Source of the DNA: Thermophagus xiamenensis
GTDB taxonomy: Bacteria > Bacteroidota > Bacteroidia > Bacteroidales > Marinilabiliaceae
Direction: 5' to 3'
Length of the DNA stretch: 50,902 bases
Assembly: GCF_900112795.1 (NCBI RefSeq)
Contig: NZ_FONA01000026.1
Span: 1-50,902, forward strand
The notes under the pieces are model-generated. The model saw only the letters and a program-made list of their open reading frames with translations, did no database searches and had not been told where the DNA came from. Of the stretch, positions 33,118-41,697 are shown piece after piece; the stretch's first letter is position 1, and each line of letters starts with the position of its first letter. A program made the position numbers and the translations under genes.

Positions 33118-35115
33118 TCAAGTCTTGTCGTCAATTTCTGCCAAAATCTGTCCGGCTTTCACTTGTTCTCCTTCGCTTATACGCACTTCCTTTACCATTC
33201 CCCTGGCTTTTGCCTGGAGAGTATTTTCCATTTTCATTGCCTCAAGGATCATCAGCGGACTGCTTTCATTCACTAATTCTCCTTTTTTTACTAATATTTT
33301 GGATATTTTTCCGGGGATAGGCGCCTTAATGATGTTGCTTTTTTCAGTGTTTTTCTGATTGCTATTTGTGATATTGTTTAGTCGGAATCCGGGAAATAGA
33401 CGATAAGTGTGGCCGTCTACTTCCAATAAAAGTTCATTACGATGGGTATAGTACCAGGTCAGTTGAGCCCATTGTTCGCGGAAATAAAAGCGCAAATTAT
33501 GGGATGAAAATGTAATATTATGAATATCATCCATTATGTTGTTATCTAAACACCATTTCAATGAATGGGGGTAAACACCATCTTTAATTTTGACGGTATA
33601 GGTTTTGTGAGCCAGGGTAACTTCAAAATTGTTGCCCCATCGTTTGTGGCCAAGTTTATTCCATATATTGTTGTCATTATTCTCATTTCGGTAATGAATA
33701 ATCCAGACAGCGAAAGCGGCCAGGAGTAGTTCGGTTTTTTTCAACCCATTGGGTTGTATGGCCTTATGCAATAAATCCTGATAGGTTGTAGTGAAATGAG
33801 TGGTTGTATTGCCGGTTACAAAGGCTTCTGTTTTTGTCAATTTTCGTAACCATGGTAATCCGGTAGTAATACCTATAACAGAAGTTTGTTCTAAACTTAA
33901 TGATAACTTTTCAATAGCTTCTTTTCGGTTAAAGCCCCAAACGGTTATTTTGGCCAGTAGGGGGTCGAAGAAAGAGGGTATCTCGACCGATGAATCAAAA
34001 AAAGAATCGGTACGTGCCATCTGCGGAGAAGGCCATTTAACAAAGTTGATTTTCCCGGGCGACGGCCTGAAGTTATTTAAAGCATCTTCAGCATATATTC
34101 TGGCTTCGATGGCATGTCCATGGGCTTTAACATCTTCTTGTATAAAAGAGAGGGGAAGCCCCATGGCTGTTTTTATTTGCTCTTCGACAAGGTCGATGCC
34201 GGTAATGGCTTCGGTTACGGGATGTTCAACCTGAAGCCTTGTATTCATCTCTAAAAAATAGTGTTGTTTATTGGAATCGACGAGGAATTCTACTGTTCCT
34301 GCGTTGCAGTAATTAATTTGTTGTGCCAGTTTAACCGCCTGGGACGATAATTTATCTCTTAGATTATCATCCACAAAGGCTGAGGGCGATTCTTCTACGA
34401 TTTTCTGGAACCGTCGTTGAATGGAACATTCACGTTCAAAAAGATGAACAACATTTCCATATTGGTCACCGAAAATTTGAACCTCAATATGTCGTGGATT
34501 GTCAATATACTCTTCAACATAAATAGTCTGGTCGCCAAAATAGTTTTTGGCTTCGCGGGCCGCATCGTCGAGCATGGTCTCTAGTTGCTCACTGTTGTGG
34601 GCGATTTTCATTCCTTTACCGCCGCCCCCTGCCGTTGCTTTGATGAGTAGCGGGAAGCGAAGAGAATCATGATTTTTTAGAATTTCTTGTTTCGTTCCGG
34701 AAATTCCTTTGGGAACAGGGATGCCTGCCTTTTGAGCAACTTTTCTGGCCGACAATTTATTCCCCATTAGCGCCATGGCATCGGGCGGAGGACCAATCCA
34801 TATAAGACCAGCGTTTTCGGCTAAACGAGCAAATTCAGCATTTTCAGATAAAAAGCCATATCCGGGATGAATAGCGTCGGCGCCGTATTTTAAGGCAAGC
34901 TCTATCATTACCTTGCCATTAAGATAGGTCTCATCAAGAATTGAATTCTCCAGAACGTGAATTTCATCGGCTGCACGGGCAGGTAATGTATCTTTCTCTT
35001 CCGGTACGACGGGTAAAACCGTAGAAATTCCAAGTCGGGACGCTGTGCGTATGATGCGATAAGCAATTTCTCCTCTGTTGGCAATAAATATTTTGGTTAA
35101 TTTACGGTTATTCAT
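33118..35115 (-). CDS. mccA: Methylcrotonyl-CoA carboxylase alpha (biotin) subunit
   Basis: This 665-residue biotin carboxylase subunit opens with KIFIANRGEIAYRIIRTA, continues with the ATP-grasp glycine-rich loop KATAGGGGKGMKIA, the EMNTRLQVEHPVTE block, a long linker domain, and a C-terminal biotinyl domain where Lys in LEAMKMENTLQA is the biotin attachment site. It carboxylates biotin with ATP and bicarbonate for the beta subunit. Pairing with an MccB-type beta gene 928 bp upstream makes 3-methylcrotonyl-CoA the likely substrate. The ATG at 35115 overlaps the stop of the hydratase gene by 8 bp; a longer frame reaching 35199 lies inside that gene and is rejected. Confidence 0.9.
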   Translation of the reverse strand: MNNRKLTKIFIANRGEIAYRIIRTASRLGISTVLPVVPEEKDTLPARAADEIHVLENSILDETYLNGKVMIELALKYGADAIHPGYGFLSENAEFARLAENAGLIWIGPPPDAMALMGNKLSARKVAQKAGIPVPKGISGTKQEILKNHDSLRFPLLIKATAGGGGKGMKIAHNSEQLETMLDDAAREAKNYFGDQTIYVEEYIDNPRHIEVQIFGDQYGNVVHLFERECSIQRRFQKIVEESPSAFVDDNLRDKLSSQAVKLAQQINYCNAGTVEFLVDSNKQHYFLEMNTRLQVEHPVTEAITGIDLVEEQIKTAMGLPLSFIQEDVKAHGHAIEARIYAEDALNNFRPSPGKINFVKWPSPQMARTDSFFDSSVEIPSFFDPLLAKITVWGFNRKEAIEKLSLSLEQTSVIGITTGLPWLRKLTKTEAFVTGNTTTHFTTTYQDLLHKAIQPNGLKKTELLLAAFAVWIIHYRNENNDNNIWNKLGHKRWGNNFEVTLAHKTYTVKIKDGVYPHSLKWCLDNNIMDDIHNITFSSHNLRFYFREQWAQLTWYYTHRNELLLEVDGHTYRLFPGFRLNNITNSNQKNTEKSNIIKAPIPGKISKILVKKGELVNESSPLMILEAMKMENTLQAKARGMVKEVRISEGEQVKAGQILAEIDDKT

Positions 35116-35902
35116 GATTTTTATTCCAAAATGGTTTTCGATTTTCAAAAAAGGCATTGACCCCTTCTTGTCCTTCCAATGATGATCTTGCATCGGCAAT
35201 CATTGATGCACAATATCGGGTCAAATCATCGTCAATGGGAACAATCCTATCATCAATTGTGTTCAGCAGTTTTTTTGTTTCAGAAATGGCGTTAGGACTG
35301 TTATTGGCGATTCGAACAGCTAACTCTCTGGTTTTTGGAATGATTTCATCATGAGAAAAAAGAAGTTGTACAAGATTATGTTGCTGGGCAGTCTCACCCG
35401 AAAAGGTAAAACCCGAAAGAAATGCCTGTCGGGCAAAGGCAATGCCTGTTTTTTTTATGATCCATGGTGCCACCATAGCCGGTACCAGTCCCAGTTTAGT
35501 TTCCGAAAAAGAAAATTTGGCTTCCGGAGTAGTAATAGCGATGTCGGAACAAGTCATTAAACCAATAGCACCGCCGTAAGCACCTCCTTCTACGCATGAA
35601 ATTACCGGCTTGGGATATTGATATAAGGTTGAATAGAGGCGGTAAAACAATTCAGCCTCTTCCATATTTTTTTCTTTTGATTGTCGGGCCGCTTCTTTCA
35701 TCCATTGAAGATCGGCACCTGAAGAGAAAAAACGCTCTTTGCCCCAAATGACCAGCACTCTGAATTGGGTGCTCTTTGCGCTGTTTTCAAAAAAATCAAT
35801 CAGTTGACGAATCATCTCCTTGTTTAAGGCATTTTTTTTATCGGGTCTGTTGAGCTCCAGAAAGCAAACGTTTTGAGCATATTTTTTTGTTAAATAGTTC
35901 AT
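35108..35902 (-). CDS. liuC: Methylglutaconyl-CoA hydratase (LiuC-like crotonase)
   Basis: This 264-residue crotonase-fold enzyme has the oxyanion-hole blocks FSSGADLQWMKEAA and EGGAYGGAIGLMTCSDIA, then SFSETKLGLVPAMVAPWI. The ADLQWM pattern and the LGLVPA block are close to LiuC, which hydrates 3-methylglutaconyl-CoA to HMG-CoA in leucine breakdown. The acid/base Glu is seen in FSETKLGL. A general enoyl-CoA hydratase is the alternative. Its location between the two carboxylase subunits supports the leucine role. Confidence 0.85.
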   Translation of the reverse strand: MNYLTKKYAQNVCFLELNRPDKKNALNKEMIRQLIDFFENSAKSTQFRVLVIWGKERFFSSGADLQWMKEAARQSKEKNMEEAELFYRLYSTLYQYPKPVISCVEGGAYGGAIGLMTCSDIAITTPEAKFSFSETKLGLVPAMVAPWIIKKTGIAFARQAFLSGFTFSGETAQQHNLVQLLFSHDEIIPKTRELAVRIANNSPNAISETKKLLNTIDDRIVPIDDDLTRYCASMIADARSSLEGQEGVNAFFENRKPFWNKNHE

Positions 35903-36042
35903 AGAACAATCGGTTAATGTTTGTAGGCAATAAATATTTTATAAGGTAGCTAAAATATAAAAGCCATTTAAATAAAATTTTATTGGTTAAGAAAAAGTTT
36001 GTTCAACCGGAATGGTGGGATAAGGCCTTTTTAACCATCGTA

Positions 36043-37650
36043 TTACATGCGAAAAATTCCGTATTTGGGCACCTGAGATGGTGAATGGCTTGACATTTCC
36101 AGTGCCAGCCCCAAAATATCCCGTGTTTGGGCAGGGTCTATAATACCATCATCCCATAATCTGGAAGTGCTGTACCAGGCAGAGCCTTCCGTAGCATATT
36201 TATTGATAATTTGCTCTTCAATAGCTTTTAGTTCTTCTGCTGGCACATTATTACCTTTCGCAGCTGCCTGTTCTTTTTTTAGGGTCATAAGAACCTCGGC
36301 GGCTTGCCGGGCACCCATCACTGAAATGCGTGCGTTGGGCCACATAAAGAGTAGTCTGGGATTGTAGGCACGTCCCCCCATGGCATAATTGCCGGCGCCA
36401 TAAGAACCACCAATAATAATAGTGAAAAAAGGCACAACAGAGTTTGCAAGTGCATGAACCATTTTGGCCCCGTTTTTAGCGATACCCCCATGTTCATATT
36501 CTTTTCCAACCATAAAGCCAGTTATGTTTTGGAGGAAAACCATGGGTATGTTTCGGTGATTACATAGTTCAATAAAGTGGGTTCCTTTTAGTGCCGACTC
36601 AGAGAATAATATCCCGTTATTGGCTAGGATTCCAACCTTATAACCATGTATACGTGCAAAGCCTGTTACCAATGATTCACCGTAGTTTTGCTTGAATTCC
36701 TGAAATCGGCTGCCATCAACCAAACGAATTATGATTTCTCTTACATCCGGAAAGGAGTCATTCCCAGAAGGGATTAACCCATATAATTCCTGTTTCGGAT
36801 ATTGAGGTGGTTCGACGAATTTGTCAGGGTGACGGGATGTTGGTGGCATTGGTAGCGACTCTATTATGTTACGGCAAATTTGCAGGGCGTGTTCATCGTT
36901 TTCGGCAATATGGTCAGCTACGCCACTGATACTGGTATGAACTTCGGCCCCGCCCAACTCTTCGGGTGTTACCTCTTCGCCGGTAGCGGCTTTAACCAAG
37001 GGAGGTCCCGCCAGAAAAATGGTGCCCTGGTTGCGAACGATTATAGTTTCGTCACTCATAGCCGGGATATAGGCCCCGCCGGCGGTACAGGAACCCATGA
37101 CGATAGATATTTGAGGTATCCCTTCTGCCGACAAGCGGGCCTGATTGTAAAAAATGCGGCCAAAATCGTCCTTATCAGGGAATACTTCTGCCTGTAAGGG
37201 CAAAAATATGCCGCCCGAATCGACCAGATAGATACAAGGAAGCTGGTTTTCACGTGCTATTTCCTGTGCCCTTAAATGCTTTTTGATGGTTTCGGGAACG
37301 TAGGTGCCTCCCTTAACCGTGGCATCGTTGGCAATGATCATAACATTGTGTTGGTGTATTCGCCCTATGCCGGTGACAATTCCCGCGCCCGGAAATTCAT
37401 CATTGTATTGTTGCCATGCAGCCAGTGGGGAAAGTTCCAGAAAAGGGGTGTGTGGGTCCAGAAGCTTTTCAATTCTTTGGCGAACCAGTAACTTACCTCT
37501 GGTGAGATGTTTTTGTCTTAGTTTCTCCGGACCACCCTTGCTAATTTGCTCTAACCTTTCTTCCAGTGCAGCAACTAATGCTTTGTTGGTGTGGTAATTA
37601 TTCTTAAAATGTTGGTCGGTAGTATCGATATTACTTTCTAAACGATCCAT
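36043..37650 (-). CDS. mccB: Methylcrotonyl-CoA carboxylase beta subunit
   Basis: This 535-residue carboxyltransferase transfers CO2 from biotin to 3-methylcrotonyl-CoA, making 3-methylglutaconyl-CoA. It shows the MCC-specific run [50 protein letters not shown] and the [19 protein letters not shown] block near the C-terminus. These distinguish it from propionyl- and acetyl-CoA carboxylases. It is the first gene of the block and probably the first of the transcript. A -7-like TAGTTTTG (minus strand, 37756-37763) lies about 105 bp before its ATG. Confidence 0.94.
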   Translation of the reverse strand: MDRLESNIDTTDQHFKNNYHTNKALVAALEERLEQISKGGPEKLRQKHLTRGKLLVRQRIEKLLDPHTPFLELSPLAAWQQYNDEFPGAGIVTGIGRIHQHNVMIIANDATVKGGTYVPETIKKHLRAQEIARENQLPCIYLVDSGGIFLPLQAEVFPDKDDFGRIFYNQARLSAEGIPQISIVMGSCTAGGAYIPAMSDETIIVRNQGTIFLAGPPLVKAATGEEVTPEELGGAEVHTSISGVADHIAENDEHALQICRNIIESLPMPPTSRHPDKFVEPPQYPKQELYGLIPSGNDSFPDVREIIIRLVDGSRFQEFKQNYGESLVTGFARIHGYKVGILANNGILFSESALKGTHFIELCNHRNIPMVFLQNITGFMVGKEYEHGGIAKNGAKMVHALANSVVPFFTIIIGGSYGAGNYAMGGRAYNPRLLFMWPNARISVMGARQAAEVLMTLKKEQAAAKGNNVPAEELKAIEEQIINKYATEGSAWYSTSRLWDDGIIDPAQTRDILGLALEMSSHSPSQVPKYGIFRM

Positions 37651-37755
37651 AAATTATTTTGTGTTGTTACTTTAATTTTTCTGGTATTTATTGAATAAGA
37701 ACGTTTAGTATGTTCTTCGGTTTGTTATTTCTTAATGTAATGTTTACTTATTTCA

Positions 37756-37763
37756 CAAAACTA
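37756..37763 (-). promoter_or_regulatory. Possible -7 element of the mcc/mevalonate block
   Basis: TAGTTTTG on the minus strand fits TAnnTTTG and would start transcription about 100 nt before mccB. No TTTG occurs at the expected -33 distance. A fragment of the TAGTCATTAG repeat family overlaps the region just upstream (about 37768-37800). Confidence 0.35.
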
Positions 37764-37767
37764 TACT

Positions 37768-37860
37768 AATGATTAACCACCAGTGACTAATTGACTTAAG
37801 GTCTGTTTTGTACCTGACCACAGCGTGAAAAAACTTTCCGGTTATGCCCGTTTCAAATGG
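37768..37860. repeat. Degenerate fragment of the dispersed repeat
   Basis: TAATGATTAACCACCAGTGACTAATTGAC (about 37768-37796) resembles one arm of the TAGTCATTAG hairpin, and GTTATGCCCGTTTCAAATGG (37841-37860) resembles the CATGCTCGTTTCATC end. It is an eroded copy in the 419-bp divergent gap between mccB and the DUF1460 gene. The rest of the gap holds the two promoters. Confidence 0.5.
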
Positions 37861-38021
37861 TTGTGTTACCAATATCTTTAGGTTACTTTTAAATTTTGAT
37901 AGTACATGTGTTTTTGTTTTTGAGTAACCCGAAAATAACAGTGATTGTTCGTTATTGTTTAATGTTTTTGTTGAGTGGAGCTTTTACATTCGTAAAGAAC
38001 AACTTTTTAGGTGACTTATAA

Positions 38022-38053
38022 TTTGTCATGAATGTACGTTTCTATTAAATTTG
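38022..38053 (+). promoter_or_regulatory. Bacteroidetes promoter for the DUF1460 gene
   Basis: TTTG (38022-38025), 20 bases, then TAAATTTG (38046-38053) is a good fit to the consensus. The transcript would begin near 38060, about ten bases before the ATG at 38070. Confidence 0.75.
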
Positions 38054-38069
38054 ACTGAAATTTTTTGTC

Positions 38070-39005
38070 ATGAAAAGCAAATCATTTAGAAAAGATTTCC
38101 CTAATATTTTATTTATATCAATTTTTGTTTTTTTCGTCTGCTTTTTAAATAGCCAAATAATAAGAGGGAAAGGGACGACGAAGGGTAATAAAGAAGCCAC
38201 AGGTGTAAAATTTTTAGTTCATATAACCAAAGAAGATTCTGCTGTTTTTAAGGAATTGATGGAATGGTCCCACCTTCGTCAACTGGACCATCGACCGCTA
38301 GAGAATGTAATAATTGATGTAGCTCAGTATTTTCTGAATCAGCCATACGTTGCACATACTTTGGAATCGGATGCGCCTGAAAAACTTATTGTTAATCTTC
38401 GTGAGTTTGATTGTACCACCTTTGTTGAAAATGTTTTAGCGCTATCATTTTGCATTAAAGATAGAACTACCGAATTATCATCGTTTTTGAAAATTTTGAA
38501 GACCTTACGATATCGTGATGGAAGAATTAGTGGATATGATTCCAGACTTCATTATTTTACTGAATGGTTGTCAAATAATGAAGCAAAAGGCCTGGTGAAA
38601 ATAGTGAGTAATGACTTTGGTGACAGAGAATTTGATGCTTATGTAGATTTTATGTCTTCCCATGCTGAATATTATCCTAAGTTAAGGGAGAATTCCACTT
38701 TAATTCATTCAATTGAAAACGATGAAAAGCGAGTTTCCACGTTAAAACTACGATATATTTCCGAGGCTAATATTGAAGCTATATCCGATTCCATTCAGAA
38801 TGGTGACATCATTGCTTTTTGTACTTCAATAAAAGGTTTGGATGTTGTTCATGTGGGGTTGGCTTATCATACATCCGGTCAACTACATTTTATTCATGCT
38901 TCTACTGTAGGTAACAAGGTTAAAATTTCAGAGAATAGCCTTGCGGAGTATGTTCGTAACCGCAAAAACGTATACGGTATTCTTGTGGCCAGGCCCGTTC
39001 AATGA
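38070..39005 (+). CDS. Exported DUF1460 amidase-like protein
   Basis: This 311-residue protein has an N-terminal hydrophobic export signal (about residues 11-29) and then the DUF1460 domain, an NlpC/P60-like fold. The catalytic Cys is visible in EFDCTTFVENVLALSF near residue 115, and a His in VVHVGLAYH and HFIHAS can complete the site. Such proteins are thought to cut cell-wall peptides as N-acetylmuramoyl-L-alanine amidases or related enzymes. It is Bacteroidota-typical. It stands alone, with its own promoter. Confidence 0.88.
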   Translation: MKSKSFRKDFPNILFISIFVFFVCFLNSQIIRGKGTTKGNKEATGVKFLVHITKEDSAVFKELMEWSHLRQLDHRPLENVIIDVAQYFLNQPYVAHTLESDAPEKLIVNLREFDCTTFVENVLALSFCIKDRTTELSSFLKILKTLRYRDGRISGYDSRLHYFTEWLSNNEAKGLVKIVSNDFGDREFDAYVDFMSSHAEYYPKLRENSTLIHSIENDEKRVSTLKLRYISEANIEAISDSIQNGDIIAFCTSIKGLDVVHVGLAYHTSGQLHFIHASTVGNKVKISENSLAEYVRNRKNVYGILVARPVQ

Positions 39006-39080
39006 TATTCTCTATAAGCTTAAATTCAGGGTTTTTATAATTAGTATGAGAAATTAGTTTGTGATTTTTTACGAAAAAAA

Positions 39081-39127
39081 TTTGTTATCAGATAGAATTG
39101 AATTAAATTTGACCAGATGGTTAAATT
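39081..39127 (+). promoter_or_regulatory. TetR-gene promoter with overlapping palindromic operator
   Basis: TTTG (39081-39084), 19 bases and TAAATTTG (39104-39111) form a near-ideal promoter. A 22-bp imperfect palindrome (39106-39127; arms AATTTGACCA and TGGTTAAATT, 9 of 10 positions complementary) starts inside the -7 element and covers the start site. This is the classic position for self-repression by a TetR-type protein. Confidence 0.72.
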
Positions 39128-39142
39128 AAACAGTTAAAACAA

Positions 39143-39775
39143 ATGGTAAAAAACAAGCAAGATAAAAATCAAGATACAGAGGAGCTTATTTTAAAAGCAG
39201 CCAATCGGGTTTTTGAAAAAAAAGGTTATGCCGGTGCACGGATGCAGGAAATTGCTGATGAAGCCGGGATTAATAAAGCGTTGTTGCATTATTACTTCAG
39301 AAGTAAAGAAAAACTTTTCGACCGTATTTTCCGGGAAGCATTTAGTCAATTTTGGCCGTCCATAGAAAAAGTAACCCAAGGTGGGATGGCAGGAATCAGG
39401 GATTTGATAAAAGCCGTTATTGACGGATATACCGAAATATTAGCTCAGCGTCCCTATCTTCCTGCTTTTGTGGTGGGAGAACTAAACCGGTCGCCGGAAC
39501 GGATTAAGGAATTGTTGCTCGCTTCGGGAATAAAGCCTGATAAAATAATCAAAATTGTTCAGGACGCTATTGATAATGGGGAGGTGGTAAATATGGACCC
39601 CAGAGAATTGTTGGTCAATATTATAGCACTTTCCATTTTTCCTTTTATTGCTCGTCCTCTGGTGAGTTCTATGTTTTGGAAATCAAAAGGAGAGTATGAC
39701 AGCTTTTTGCAAAAAAGAAAAGAAACAGTGTATGAATTTATTTGTCGCAGTATTCTTGTCAATCCCGACCAATAA
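39143..39775 (+). CDS. TetR/AcrR-family repressor of the exporter locus
   Basis: This 210-residue regulator has an N-terminal TetR helix-turn-helix (about residues 13-58: ILKAANRVFEKKGYAGARMQ, then AGINKALLHYYFRSKEKLF) and an all-helical ligand-binding domain. It is placed like CecR, which controls the ybhGFSR exporter in E. coli. The promoter/palindrome overlap upstream suggests autorepression, and the following tolC-exporter genes are likely targets. The inducer is unknown. Confidence 0.92.
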   Translation: MVKNKQDKNQDTEELILKAANRVFEKKGYAGARMQEIADEAGINKALLHYYFRSKEKLFDRIFREAFSQFWPSIEKVTQGGMAGIRDLIKAVIDGYTEILAQRPYLPAFVVGELNRSPERIKELLLASGIKPDKIIKIVQDAIDNGEVVNMDPRELLVNIIALSIFPFIARPLVSSMFWKSKGEYDSFLQKRKETVYEFICRSILVNPDQ

Positions 39776-39813
39776 GTTTCAAAGTTTTATTCGAACCTAA
39801 GTTGTTTAGTTCT

Positions 39814-39834
39814 ATTATGGTTGAAATCCATAAT
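39814..39834 (+). promoter_or_regulatory. Perfect 7-bp inverted repeat before tolC
   Basis: ATTATGG (39814-39820) and CCATAAT (39828-39834) flank a seven-base spacer, 20 bp before the tolC ATG. It could be a second regulator site, since ATGGTT also occurs in the palindrome before the TetR gene, or a short mRNA hairpin. Confidence 0.4.
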
Positions 39835-39853
39835 GTAAATTTAAATTATCATT

Positions 39854-41125
39854 ATGAAGTATTTCCTTATATCAGTTTTGGGACTTTCAATTACGCTTAA
39901 TACTCTGTTGGCGCAACCCAATTTATTTACTTTGAAGGATTGTTGGGAATATTCACGGAATCATTATCCGTTGATTAAAGGGAAAGCATTGTTGAAGCAG
40001 AGCACAGAGCTAAACCTTCGAAATGTCCAAACTAAATGGTTGCCGCAAATGGAGTTGATTGGTCAAGCCTCATGGCAAAATGAGGTGACACATGTGGACT
40101 TGTCATCGGCTATTCCGGGTGTAAATTTTCCTCAGGCCTCTAATGACCAGTATAAAATTGCATTGGATTTGAGTCAAACCCTTTATGATGGTGGACGAAT
40201 TAACACCCAAAAGAAGGTAGAAGAGATTGCAGGAGAGATAGAGCAGCAGAATATTGAAATAGAGTTATACGACCTTAAGCAGCGGGTAACAGAACTGTTT
40301 TTTCAAATATTAATGCTAAATGAAAAAGGTTTGCAATTAGACCAAAAAATTAAAACACTTCAAATCCGTAAAAAAGAATTACAAACCGCCCAAAATTATG
40401 GGTCAATAGAAAAAGCCGACATTTATACGCTTGAAGCGGAAGAGCTGTTGACCCGCCAGCAAAAAGTCGCTCTTGATTACAGCATCAAGGCATTGCTGGA
40501 AAATCTTTCCTCGTATTTGGGTCGACAGGTTTCTTCTGTTTCACAACTTGTAAAGCCGGATGTCTCTGATTTTTTTCAGCCTGAGAGGCGACCGGAATAT
40601 CGCTTGTTTGCTTTACAAAAAGAGCAAAGTGAAACAGCCTCAATTTTGGCCCAACGTAACAGATGGCCTGTCTTGGCTGCTTTTGTTCAAGGTGGTTATG
40701 GAAACCCCGGTTACAACATGTTAAAAGATGAGTTTGATACCTTTATGATGATAGGTATTCGTTTGAAATGGAAGCCTTGGGACTGGAAAGAAGCCAAGCG
40801 CAGACAATTGACTTTCAATAATAAAAGTCAATTGGTGGATTTAAGGCGGGAAACCTTCGATTTAAATCTTCAAAGAGTTGATAGCCGGCTAAGTAATGAA
40901 ATTTCGCAATTCATATCCATTATGGAACTGGATGAGGGTATCGTTAAACTTAGACAGGAAGTGGCCAACGATAGTGAGAAAAAATTAAAGAGCGGTATAA
41001 TAACGTCGGCCGACTATGTAGAAGATTTGAATGCTTTAATTAATTCCCAAATAAACTTGGGAATTCATCAGTTAGAATATTTAAAGGGTTTGGCATTTAA
41101 ATATTTAGTCGGAGCCGGAAAATGA
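39854..41125 (+). CDS. TolC-family outer-membrane efflux protein
   Basis: This 423-residue protein has a signal peptide (about residues 1-20, ending near LLAQ), then two repeats of the long helical outer-membrane efflux domain with coiled-coil stretches such as QKIKTLQIRKKELQTAQNYG. It would form the trimeric outer-membrane channel for the ABC exporter encoded downstream. Having its own TolC in the locus differs from E. coli, where ybhGFSR has none. It lies 78 bp after the repressor, and a 572-bp repeat-filled gap separates it from the HlyD gene. Confidence 0.9.
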   Translation: MKYFLISVLGLSITLNTLLAQPNLFTLKDCWEYSRNHYPLIKGKALLKQSTELNLRNVQTKWLPQMELIGQASWQNEVTHVDLSSAIPGVNFPQASNDQYKIALDLSQTLYDGGRINTQKKVEEIAGEIEQQNIEIELYDLKQRVTELFFQILMLNEKGLQLDQKIKTLQIRKKELQTAQNYGSIEKADIYTLEAEELLTRQQKVALDYSIKALLENLSSYLGRQVSSVSQLVKPDVSDFFQPERRPEYRLFALQKEQSETASILAQRNRWPVLAAFVQGGYGNPGYNMLKDEFDTFMMIGIRLKWKPWDWKEAKRRQLTFNNKSQLVDLRRETFDLNLQRVDSRLSNEISQFISIMELDEGIVKLRQEVANDSEKKLKSGIITSADYVEDLNALINSQINLGIHQLEYLKGLAFKYLVGAGK

Positions 41126-41289
41126 AAATAAAGTGTAATGCTTGAAAGGGGATAGTGGTTTGTAAAATAGTCATAATAAGTGACATTAATAAAATGCCTG
41201 ATTGCGTGATGGGTATTTCCCCTTAAGTGGTTTAAGGAGTGCCCGTTGGCTATAATGGATTTTAAACTAACTATAAAAGTAAATTTCAT

Positions 41290-41460
41290 ACGGATGAAAC
41301 GAGCATGGCGGCTTTTTCCACAAAAGGACATGTATAAAATGCCCAGGGCAGAAGTGCACAGGCAGAAGGCAGAAGAAGTGATTAGTCATTAATTAACAAG
41401 TGGTTATTATTAAATAACTAATGACAAATGACTAACCACTAACGACTACTTATAAGAAGC
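41290..41460. repeat. Compound dispersed repeat, inverted copy
   Basis: Read on the minus strand this is the same order as at 3090-3255 and 25096-25268: hairpin arms of the TAGTCATTAG type (41382-41448), the GGCAGAAGGCAGAAG block (about 41361-41379) and GATGAAACGAGCATG (41293-41307). It lies in the gap between the TolC and HlyD genes. Confidence 0.8.
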
Positions 41461-41492
41461 AATATATCAATGAAGTAAGTAAATTTTATACT

Positions 41493-41667
41493 GATGAAAC
41501 GAGCATGACCAAGAAAACTTGTCACAATAAGAGCATGTATAAACTTTAGGTCATGCGAGTTCCATCCGGCCAATGAATTAGATAAATTTTATACTGATGA
41601 AACGAGCATGGCAAGAAGGTTTTCCGCAATAAGAACATGTATAAACTTAAGCCATGCGAGTTCCATT
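41493..41667. repeat. Two tandem MITE-like units with terminal inverted repeats
   Basis: Unit 1 (41493-41566, 74 bp) and unit 2 (41596-41667, 72 bp) lie 103 bp apart in the same orientation. Each runs from GATGAAACGAGCATG to CATGCGAGTTCCAT(C/T); the two ends are inverted repeats with 13 of 15 matches in unit 1. The linkers share CCAATGA(A/G)TTA and AAATT(T/A)TATAC. Related ends recur at 3241, 19848-19964, 25256 and 41293. The last copy ends 30 bp before the HlyD gene. Confidence 0.82.
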
Positions 41668-41697
41668 CGGCCAATGAGTTAAATAAATTATATACGA

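Noticed and set aside
35116-35199. Longer start for methylcrotonyl-CoA carboxylase alpha
   Set aside because: The extra 28 residues lie in the 3' end of the hydratase gene and do not resemble a carboxylase N-terminus; the ATG at 35115 overlaps the stop and begins right before the family block.
25949-37650. HMG-CoA synthase or HMG-CoA lyase within the block
   Set aside because: No frame on either strand shows the motifs of these enzymes. They may be elsewhere in the genome.
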